From NCBI GenBank assembly GCA_002382495.1, contig DFXW01000032.1, forward strand, positions 18,948 through 28,055: a stretch of DNA of 9,108 nucleotides, written 5' to 3'. The position numbers and the translations under genes were made by a program. The stretch comes from Flavobacterium sp. UBA4098 (lineage in GTDB: Bacteria > Bacteroidota > Bacteroidia > Flavobacteriales > Flavobacteriaceae). Positions 1 to 5,814 of this stretch are shown here, piece after piece. The notes beneath the pieces are model-generated. The model searched no databases, was not told where the DNA came from, and saw only the letters and a list, made by a program, of their open reading frames with translations. The number at the start of each line of letters is the position of its first letter. Position 1 is the stretch's first letter.

Positions 1-32
1 AATCCTGCTCCTACAATAGTTGGAATTTGCAT
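1..32 (-). CDS. atpE: ATP synthase F0 subunit c, N-terminal fragment (cut by window edge)
   Basis: Only the first ten codons lie in the window. Read on the minus strand from the ATG at 32-30 they give MQIPTIVGAG, followed by an incomplete codon. This resembles the start of bacteroidete c subunits, whose first helix opens with a hydrophobic stretch leading into VGAG. The product would be the small two-helix proteolipid that forms the proton-carrying rotor ring of the F-type ATP synthase. It follows atpB by 93 nt on the same strand, the standard F0 gene order. The upstream leader is almost purely A/T with no Shine-Dalgarno motif, as is usual in Bacteroidota. Identification rests on position plus ten residues. 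The essential carboxylate of helix 2 lies outside the window. Confidence 0.85.
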   Translation of the reverse strand, partial: MQIPTIVGAG

Positions 33-66
33 AATATATATATTAAAAATTAAACATTCATTTTGT

Positions 67-122
67 GGTTTAACTGGTTAATTGTTTATTAGGTTAAACT
101 ATTAAACAATCAACTAGTAACC
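67..122. repeat. Imperfect hairpin in the atpB-atpE intergenic region
   Basis: The arms at 73-88 and 103-118 are inverted copies matching at 14 of 16 positions around a 14-nt loop. A further 4 bp (67-70 with 119-122) can extend the stem past a 2-nt bulge. In the leftward transcript the stem begins about 3 nt after the atpB stop codon and ends about 34 nt before the atpE start. No U-run follows the second arm on the transcribed strand, so it does not look like an intrinsic terminator. It could be an RNA processing or stability element that adjusts the subunit c to subunit a ratio, but that role is inferred from position only. Confidence 0.55.
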
Positions 123-125
123 TTT

Positions 126-1223
126 TTAGTGATGCGCTTCTTCGTGATGATGCTCTTCATTTCCAGCACCAAAATACAAAGCAGACAACATCGTGAAAAT
201 ATACGCTTGTAAAAACGCTACTAATATTTCTAGGATAGAAAGTGCAAATGCCAATCCAAATGACAAGGTACTTCCGATCCAACTTTTAAAAATAAACATC
301 AATCCAATGATGCTCATTAATACTACGTGTCCAGCCAAAATGTTAGCATACAAACGAATCATTAATGAAAATGGCTTGATAACTGTTCCTAACAATTCAA
401 TTGGAGCCAAAATAAATTTCATTGGTGTTGGCACGCCTGGCATCCAGAAAATGTGTGCCCAATAATTTTTATTAGCTGAGAAAGTAGTAATCAAATACGT
501 CAATAAAGCTAACGAAGCTGTAATAGCAATGTTACCTGTTACGTTAAATCCTAGTGGAGTTAATCCTAAAATGTTCAAGAAAAACACAAAGAAAAATATG
601 GTAAGCAGGTAGCTCATGTATTTTTTGTAGTTTTTCTCTCCAATGTTTGGAATCGCAATTTCGTCTCTTACATACAAAACCAATGGCTCAAAGAAACGTC
701 CTGCGCCTGAAGCAATTCCACCGTTTTTAGCATATGATTTTGCCAAACGGCTGAATATTATAAACATTAAAATTGATACGAATAAAATCCCAACTACACT
801 TTTAGTAATAGATAAATCTAAGGGTTGAACGTTTGTTGGGTGACCGTGCTCTTCAGTTAATTTTCCCGAAGCGTCTGTTTTGTATATTTTTTCGTGGTGA
901 ATTACGTAGTAGTTTCCGTTGTGTTCCGCTACTTTTTCTCCGTGGTGAAATTCGCCAGAAGAAAAAACTTGCAATCCATTATCCCATAAAATAATTGGTA
1001 ATGAGAAACCGTTGTGCTCTCCAGATTCTTTATCTGCATTGAAAGTAAAGTCGTGAGCGTCAAGTAAGTGGTGATTAATAAACTCTTTTATTTCCGATTT
1101 AACATCTGTAGATTCTGTAGGAGTTGGTTCTTTTTCCTCAGTTGGGTTAGCAAAACTTACAAAAGGAAGAATTGCTACTAAAGCTACAAGTATAAATTTA
1201 AGTGGTTTGTTTGAAATCACCAT
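126..1223 (-). CDS. atpB: ATP synthase F0 subunit a, with long secreted N-terminal extension
   Basis: This is the membrane stator subunit that forms the proton half-channels against the c-ring. The ATG at 1223 gives 365 aa. A longer reading from TTG at 1271 is rejected because that TTG is the last three bases of the -7 promoter box. Residues 1-25 form a signal peptide (cleavage expected after SFA), then a polar, His-rich extension of about 110 residues, then about five to six membrane helices from residue 140 onward. The core shows RDEIAIPNIG (186-195) and the fifth-helix motif containing Arg290 in SLMIRLYAN, equivalent to the essential E. coli R210. His299 and Glu332 sit where E. coli has Glu219 and His245, the known swapped arrangement, and Gln339 matches Q252. 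The tail is rich in His and Glu. At 365 aa it is longer than the roughly 270 aa E. coli protein because of the extension. atpE follows 93 nt downstream. Confidence 0.95.
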   Translation of the reverse strand: MVISNKPLKFILVALVAILPFVSFANPTEEKEPTPTESTDVKSEIKEFINHHLLDAHDFTFNADKESGEHNGFSLPIILWDNGLQVFSSGEFHHGEKVAEHNGNYYVIHHEKIYKTDASGKLTEEHGHPTNVQPLDLSITKSVVGILFVSILMFIIFSRLAKSYAKNGGIASGAGRFFEPLVLYVRDEIAIPNIGEKNYKKYMSYLLTIFFFVFFLNILGLTPLGFNVTGNIAITASLALLTYLITTFSANKNYWAHIFWMPGVPTPMKFILAPIELLGTVIKPFSLMIRLYANILAGHVVLMSIIGLMFIFKSWIGSTLSFGLAFALSILEILVAFLQAYIFTMLSALYFGAGNEEHHHEEAHH

Positions 1224-1268
1224 AACAGTTAAATATCTTCGTTTATTTTGGTTTCTAAAATTTAGGTG

Positions 1269-1298
1269 CAAAGGTACATTTTTTATTAATATTCAAAA
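1269..1298 (-). promoter_or_regulatory. Bacteroidota-type promoter for atpB
   Basis: On the minus strand, TTTTG (1298-1294) is followed after exactly 17 nt by TACCTTTG (1276-1269), a full match to the TTG, 17-23 nt, TAnnTTTG consensus of the Bacteroidota primary sigma factor. Transcription should start a few bases past 1269, leaving a leader of about 40 nt before the ATG at 1223. A 6-bp dyad around AAAA (1289-1294 and 1299-1304) overlaps the -33 element. The promoter lies in the 122-nt gap after the AtpI-position gene, so the F0/F1 structural genes can be transcribed independently of the upstream sprE-bactofilin-atpZ cluster. Confidence 0.8.
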
Positions 1299-1345
1299 GA
1301 ATATAAAAATTATTTTTCGTCTAAATTGACGCTTATATAGGTCTT

Positions 1346-1759
1346 TTATTGTTTTTCGTTTAATATCCGTATTGTTACTACAGTTTCAATTGCTAAAAAC
1401 ACAATAAACATCACAAAAAAATTAGTTTTTTCAATAGACGCACTGACGGTAGTACTTTTTAATATAGGCCGCACCAAAAGGAAGCAAATCAACATTTTTA
1501 AAGTGGTGACAATTAAAAAAGACATGCCTAATAAATCAAAATTTCGAGAGCGTACTCGGAACACAATCGCCATCAAAACTGTAGAGAATACTCCAAAAAA
1601 AAGATATAAGCTAACTAGAGAATATGAAAAAGAATCTTGGGCAATTCCTGTCGAGTCAAAAACAAATTGATGAACAAGGCACGAAATGGACAATAAGGCG
1701 ATCCAAAACACTAATCCTAGTTGTTGTTGTTTGGAGGTTTTAAACAAAAGAAAATTCAA
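1346..1759 (-). CDS. Four-helix membrane protein in the AtpI position (DUF6168-like)
   Basis: The 137-aa protein has four predicted membrane helices, at about residues 14-34, 46-67, 75-97 and 112-131, joined by short basic loops. Position and topology match AtpI-like proteins encoded just before atpB, which in other bacteria assist c-ring assembly or Mg2+ supply. In flavobacteria the equivalent gene is usually annotated DUF6168, and I recognise it by context and topology rather than by sequence motifs. The start is inferred to be TTG (1759-1757). No ATG occurs before the end of the second helix, and this TTG overlaps the atpZ stop as TTGA, a typical translational-coupling arrangement. Its stop is followed by a 122-nt gap holding the atpB promoter. 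The assembly role is inferred. Confidence 0.75.
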   Translation of the reverse strand: MNFLLFKTSKQQQLGLVFWIALLSISCLVHQFVFDSTGIAQDSFSYSLVSLYLFFGVFSTVLMAIVFRVRSRNFDLLGMSFLIVTTLKMLICFLLVRPILKSTTVSASIEKTNFFVMFIVFLAIETVVTIRILNEKQ

Positions 1760-1989
1760 TTGGAATCAGATTTATTAATATCGTTTACTTGTCGGATCGT
1801 ATTGTATAGCGCTAAAAAAACACCTACTAACAAAACTACTTTGTGGTAATAAAAAATAGTGTTGGGATGTATTTCGTCTAGCCAACTTCCTAAATAGGAA
1901 AACAAAAAAATAATAACCCCCATTTGAATGGGAATATTAATCAACGCTAACCATTTGTTCAATGGTTTTTTGTCTTTATTGTTCTCCAT
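1756..1989 (-). CDS. atpZ: AtpZ/AtpI family ATP synthase assembly-associated protein
   Basis: This is a 77-aa two-helix membrane protein. A charged N-terminus (MENNKDKK) is followed by helices at about 14-36 and 47-66 and a charged C-terminus. The first helix ends in the GSWLDE segment (34-39), matching the G-x-x-L-D signature of the AtpZ family. AtpZ proteins accompany AtpI upstream of atpB in many bacteria and have been linked to Mg2+/Ca2+ transport or c-ring assembly. They are not structural subunits. The ATG at 1989 lies 14 nt inside the end of the bactofilin gene, and the stop overlaps the next gene by 4 nt, so translation of all three is probably coupled. Length is typical of the family. 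Confidence 0.85.
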   Translation of the reverse strand: MENNKDKKPLNKWLALINIPIQMGVIIFLFSYLGSWLDEIHPNTIFYYHKVVLLVGVFLALYNTIRQVNDINKSDSN

Positions 1990-2359
1990 TGGTTGTTGTT
2001 GGCGGATTGGTTTTCATGGTACAGGTTGCGCTAAAATCAGCGCCTGGTTCTACAGATAACTTGCCAATTGTGACTTCGCCATATATAGTTGCTGTCGCTT
2101 TTACGTTTAACAACTCCGCGACTTGTATTTTGCCACTGTATCTACCTTCAATGTCGGCACTTTTACACACAATATCGCCGATGACAATTCCGGCAGGGCC
2201 AATAACAATTTTTCCTTCGCATTGAAAATTACCTGTTAATTCGCCGTCCAATCTAAAATCGGCTACCGAATAAATATTTCCTTTTATGCGGGTTCCCTCG
2301 ACGATGCGATTGGTTTTTCCTAATAGATCGGTATAGGATTTTGTTTTTTTATCAAACAT
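1976..2359 (-). CDS. Bactofilin (polymer-forming cytoskeletal protein)
   Basis: This 127-aa protein has the usual bactofilin (DUF583) plan. A short polar N-terminus (MFDKKTKSYTDLLGKTNRIV) is followed by a beta-helical core at about residues 20-113. The core repeats short strands ending in Gly, such as GTRIKGNI, LDGELTGNF, GKIVIGPAGIVIGDI, EGRYSGKI and ATIYGEVTIGKL. A polar tail rich in Thr and Pro follows. Bactofilins self-assemble without nucleotide into filaments at the inner membrane and scaffold envelope or polarity functions. The gene starts 3 nt after the sprE stop and overlaps atpZ by 14 nt, so it sits between a secretion/gliding lipoprotein and ATP synthase assembly genes. No membrane helix is visible. 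The specific role in this organism is unknown. Confidence 0.9.
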   Translation of the reverse strand: MFDKKTKSYTDLLGKTNRIVEGTRIKGNIYSVADFRLDGELTGNFQCEGKIVIGPAGIVIGDIVCKSADIEGRYSGKIQVAELLNVKATATIYGEVTIGKLSVEPGADFSATCTMKTNPPTTTNGEQ

Positions 2360-2362
2360 AAT

Positions 2363-4960
2363 TTACTGTTTTTTCGAGGCTAAATAAATCTCCAAGTTTT
2401 TTTTAATTTGGATTACTTTATAATTATCACTAGATATGATAATGGCAGGCTGAGTAATCGTATACTGCTTATTTGCCTTCATATAATTGATAATATCATT
2501 AGCATATGCCTCCGATTTTATATTGTGAATCACCAAGAAATTTTCTTTGTCAGTATACACATCATACGAATACGAGCGTTTTTCTATTTTCTCGTCCTCG
2601 ATGAATTTTTTGATTTTTTCTTCAATCTCTTTCGTCAAAGGGTCAGACTGTATCCCTACTTTAAATAGTATTTTCCAGCTTTTGGCTGTCGTAGTAAAGT
2701 CTATTTTTTCTAAACTAGGTATTTGATTGCTCAAGAGATCTTTTGCTTGTTTGCCTTCGTCGGTGTTTGGATATTGCTCGGCAACTTCTTCCAACGTTTT
2801 TTTATAAACCGTTACACCAAATAATTTTGCTTGGGTATTGGCTCTTAATAATTCTAATTTTGGTAGAATTTCGTCGCCAGAAAACTGAATAATTGAAGTA
2901 TTTAATTTTTCTAAAAGAGCCACAAACTGCTCTTTTTTAAATAAGTCATAAAATTGATTGTATGTTTTTTCAGGACTATCTGCATTCAAATTATCAGTTC
3001 CGGCATTGTTGATTATTTGCGCATATCGAGACTCTGGAAATTGAGAAAGAATACGAATTTTCATTGCCGCTGCTTTTGTATTATCCGTAGTTTGATATAT
3101 TTTATACAAATTATACATCGTTGGCAACACTAATTTTTCAGCTGGATTTTGTTCCAATATCTTTTCTAATTTGGCGGCTGCCAAATCATATTCTTTGAAC
3201 TTTTCTTTGTAAATGATTCCAAGTTGATAGAAGGCAAAATTGCGTTCTTGGTTAATGCTGTCGATTACTTTTTGGTCTGTCGGAATTTGATCCAAATAAT
3301 AGGCAACCGCATATTTATCATTTGTTTTTTCGATTGTTTTTTGGTTGATGTCAACCCCAACTACCAGATCGTCTGACGTTGCTGAGATGGAAATATCTCC
3401 TGCGGTTGTAGTGATTCTCCAATATCCATTCGGACTGCGTTTTCCCCAATTTTTTTTAAATTCTAATTGGCCAAATGCCATAGTAGAAGGAGTATAAAAA
3501 TAGAAGGAAGATACTGCATTTCCAACATCTGATTTAGGAAGATTGCGGACAGGAACATTCGGTTTTATGAATGTTTGACCAGCGGGGAGATTGGTTCCAG
3601 ATTGTTCAAAATTAGCCATCGCTTCTTGTTGCTTTTTAGCCAATAGCTGTTGTTTTTCATCCGCTTTTTTAAGTGATTCAATATGATTGCCAAAATAAAC
3701 AATGCGTTCCGAATCAGAAAGAGCGACCACTCTTAAAATACTATCATTCGTATGTGCTAATGCATCGTACTTGATCACGTCGTCCAAATTTTTTCTCGTT
3801 TTTTCAATTTGAAGATACTCTCTGGTATTCTTGTCTAGCTTCACTAATGTGCTGTCATAATATTTGGCAGCCAAAGGAAATTCGGCGCTTTTGAAATACA
3901 TATTTCCTAAGTTTCTGTAATTAGAAACGGACAAATAGGTATTGTCTTTTATTAATTTTAAAGAGCGGTTGTAATTTTTTAAAGCCAATTCTGGATCATT
4001 GCTTTTGTCATAATACAATCCTATTTGATGGTAAATCAAATCCAAAAAAGGTCGGTTTTCACGATTTTCAACCAATTGGGTAAACATTTTGGTCAGTTCC
4101 TCTTTATTGCCATTTTGAAAATCAAACAATTGTGCTTTTTTGGCATAGGCCTGAATCACATACTCTCTATCTGCTTTTCGACGCATATCGATTACAGATT
4201 GGAAACTCAATAGCGCACTGTCTTTTTTGCCTAACTCTTCGTACAACTGTCCCAAAATAAATCGATAGCGTGCTTTTTCTGTATTAATCAAAGTTAGCTC
4301 TTGTGCTATTCTCAATTTGGTCACTGCGCTGTCTTTTTCTTCCAAATTCAAGAAAGCTTCTGCTAAAACAGCATTAGCATTAGCCACATATTGCGCTTTC
4401 AATTTAAAATCTTTGAGAAGTTTTGAAAGATTTTTGATGACCAAAGCGTCGTTGCCCAAGCGCATATTCGTTTTTTCGCGCCAAATCTTAGCTTCGAAGT
4501 TTTTATTGCTATTCGGGTTTTTGTACAAAATATAATTGAACGCATCCAAGGCAGGAATATAACGCTGGCTAAAATACCGCGCTTTTCCGAGCATTAAATA
4601 CGCTTCATCGGTTTGAGAATTGCGCTCTCGCCCGTCTATATTCATAGAGTGTTTTTGAATCGCCTTAGTCGCTTTTGTTTCGGCCAAATCAAAATTAACA
4701 TTTTTGGTAGTGTCATTGATCGACCCGTCAGACAACTCCATTTTTTCGACCGGCAATCGCTTCCAAAAATTATTTTTGCTTTTTGCGTTAATATCGGCAA
4801 CGCCTTTATCAAAACCAATTCCTCCGTTATACAAGATGTTGTTTTGGGTAGTCATCGCGTGGTAATTGCGCGATACAAACGAATCTTTCTTAGTGGAACA
4901 GGCCACTAAAATTAGTAAGGTAATTAAACTAAGTATATATGGAGAGCGATTGATTTTCAA
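2363..4960 (-). CDS. sprE: SprE/PorW-type TPR lipoprotein of gliding motility and type IX secretion
   Basis: The 865-aa protein has a lipoprotein signal peptide: basic start, hydrophobic stretch at 8-20, and lipobox LVAC with the lipidated Cys at 21. Tetratricopeptide-like helix pairs lie around 118-150, 192-262, 308-376, 575-606 and 612-645. A Lys/Gln-rich segment is at 430-450, and a distinctive Trp-containing motif (WGKRSPNGYWRI, 505-516) is followed by a small beta-rich region. The C-terminus (about 797-855) alternates strands and helices. This architecture and length match SprE of Flavobacterium johnsoniae, required for gliding and for SprB display, and PorW of Porphyromonas gingivalis, a T9SS outer-membrane lipoprotein thought to connect the periplasmic motor ring to the translocon. 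The start must be TTG (4960-4958). An in-frame stop lies 21 nt upstream with no ATG between, and the first internal Met is past the lipobox. Bactofilin follows 3 nt downstream. Confidence 0.88.
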   Translation of the reverse strand: MKINRSPYILSLITLLILVACSTKKDSFVSRNYHAMTTQNNILYNGGIGFDKGVADINAKSKNNFWKRLPVEKMELSDGSINDTTKNVNFDLAETKATKAIQKHSMNIDGRERNSQTDEAYLMLGKARYFSQRYIPALDAFNYILYKNPNSNKNFEAKIWREKTNMRLGNDALVIKNLSKLLKDFKLKAQYVANANAVLAEAFLNLEEKDSAVTKLRIAQELTLINTEKARYRFILGQLYEELGKKDSALLSFQSVIDMRRKADREYVIQAYAKKAQLFDFQNGNKEELTKMFTQLVENRENRPFLDLIYHQIGLYYDKSNDPELALKNYNRSLKLIKDNTYLSVSNYRNLGNMYFKSAEFPLAAKYYDSTLVKLDKNTREYLQIEKTRKNLDDVIKYDALAHTNDSILRVVALSDSERIVYFGNHIESLKKADEKQQLLAKKQQEAMANFEQSGTNLPAGQTFIKPNVPVRNLPKSDVGNAVSSFYFYTPSTMAFGQLEFKKNWGKRSPNGYWRITTTAGDISISATSDDLVVGVDINQKTIEKTNDKYAVAYYLDQIPTDQKVIDSINQERNFAFYQLGIIYKEKFKEYDLAAAKLEKILEQNPAEKLVLPTMYNLYKIYQTTDNTKAAAMKIRILSQFPESRYAQIINNAGTDNLNADSPEKTYNQFYDLFKKEQFVALLEKLNTSIIQFSGDEILPKLELLRANTQAKLFGVTVYKKTLEEVAEQYPNTDEGKQAKDLLSNQIPSLEKIDFTTTAKSWKILFKVGIQSDPLTKEIEEKIKKFIEDEKIEKRSYSYDVYTDKENFLVIHNIKSEAYANDIINYMKANKQYTITQPAIIISSDNYKVIQIKKNLEIYLASKKQ

Positions 4961-5014
4961 TTGAAACGGTTTATAGCTTTAACTTCTATACATTAGATTT
5001 AGTATACAGAGAGG

Positions 5015-5045
5015 TAAAATTACGTTTCTTTTTGAAATACCGAAA
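5015..5045 (-). promoter_or_regulatory. Weak candidate promoter for the sprE-bactofilin-atpZ cluster
   Basis: In the 86-nt gap between the ABC ATPase and sprE, TAATTTTA (5022-5015, minus strand) matches TAnnTTTG at all but the last fixed base. A poor -33 candidate, TTTCG (5045-5041), lies 18 nt upstream. If used, the leader would be about 50 nt. The match is imperfect, so sprE might instead be read from the ABC transporter promoter. Confidence 0.25.
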
Positions 5046-5046
5046 C

Positions 5047-5742
5047 TTAAACCGCGAAAAAGGCCTCGAGTTCTTTCAGCGTTTCGTCAGAAGTTACAAT
5101 GTCTTTAACCACTTCACCTTTGTTTAGTGCTACAATTCTATCACACACTTCCACAGTATGTTGCAAGTCATGACTCGAAACTAAAATCGTCACTTGCGGA
5201 TTTTCACTTAGTTCTTTGATTATTTTTTTTAAACGATTGACCGTAGTAGGATCTAAATTAGCAAACGGCTCGTCTAAAACTACGACTTCCGGATTGCCTA
5301 TCAATGTAGCAATAATGCCTACTTTTTTCTGATTCCCTTTAGATAAATCGCGCAAATATTTTTTGTTGTTCAAAATTTCGCCATTAAAAAACTCTTCATG
5401 TTTTGATAAAAGCGCATCTACATCTGCTTTGTTTTGCCCACGTAAATCCCCAATAAAATAGAAATATTCTTCGGGAGTTAAATAACCAATTAAGAAACTT
5501 TCGTCTAAAAAAGAGGCGGTAAAGGGTTTCCAATTTTCGCTAGTATGTACCGGGATTTCGTTATTGACGATTTCGCCAGTGGTAGGTTGAATTAAATCCA
5601 AAAGCAGGCTGAAAAAAGTTGTTTTTCCCGCGCCATTATTTCCTACTAATCCAAAACTTTGTCCTTTTGGAATACTTAAGTTATCGATATGTAAAACGGT
5701 TGTTCCGTTGTATTTTTTTGAAAGTTGGTTGACTTGGATCAT
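5047..5742 (-). CDS. ABC transporter ATP-binding protein
   Basis: This is a complete 231-aa nucleotide-binding subunit. It has Walker A GNNGAGKT (34-41), an ABC signature variant LSKGNQ (133-138), Walker B VVVLDEP with catalytic Glu158, D-loop NLD (162-164) and switch His191. The usual Q-loop glutamine is not evident. The segment around residues 78-82 reads FLDES, as in several ABC-2-type exporters whose Q-loop is acidic. The family couples ATP hydrolysis to export or to moving substrates out of the membrane. It lies 72 nt downstream of the DUF5687 membrane protein on the same strand, which is very likely its permease partner. The substrate cannot be deduced. The ATG at 5742 gives the standard N-terminal strand (MIQVNQLSKKY). 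sprE begins 86 nt further on. Confidence 0.93.
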   Translation of the reverse strand: MIQVNQLSKKYNGTTVLHIDNLSIPKGQSFGLVGNNGAGKTTFFSLLLDLIQPTTGEIVNNEIPVHTSENWKPFTASFLDESFLIGYLTPEEYFYFIGDLRGQNKADVDALLSKHEEFFNGEILNNKKYLRDLSKGNQKKVGIIATLIGNPEVVVLDEPFANLDPTTVNRLKKIIKELSENPQVTILVSSHDLQHTVEVCDRIVALNKGEVVKDIVTSDETLKELEAFFAV

Positions 5743-5750
5743 AGTGAATT

Positions 5751-5779
5751 AAGTTTATGAGGTTAAAGTTTATGGGTTA
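5751..5779. repeat. Two tandem near-identical 14/15-nt units between the permease and ABC ATPase genes
   Basis: On the plus strand, AAGTTTATGAGGTTA (5751-5765) is followed immediately by AAGTTTATGGGTTA (5766-5779), the same unit with one base removed. It lies about 8 nt upstream of the ABC ATPase ATG, inside the leader of that gene in the leftward transcript. It looks like a small slippage-type duplication, and no function is evident. Confidence 0.6.
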
Positions 5780-5814
5780 GAAAATGTTTATTGCTGCTAA
5801 CCGGAAACTGAATT

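Noticed and set aside
193..828. Plus-strand open frames of 90 and 61 codons opposite atpB
   Set aside because: They are antisense shadows of a strongly conserved gene, with no promoter or recognisable protein features.
1318..1331. Small inverted repeat CGTC-TAAATT-GACG as a terminator before atpB
   Set aside because: The stem is only 4 bp and no U-run follows on the transcribed strand, so read-through from the upstream genes into atpB is likely.
2408..4909. Several plus-strand open frames opposite sprE, and one opposite the bactofilin
   Set aside because: All are antisense to conserved genes, short, and rich in residues expected from reversed Lys/Asn codons. No supporting signals.
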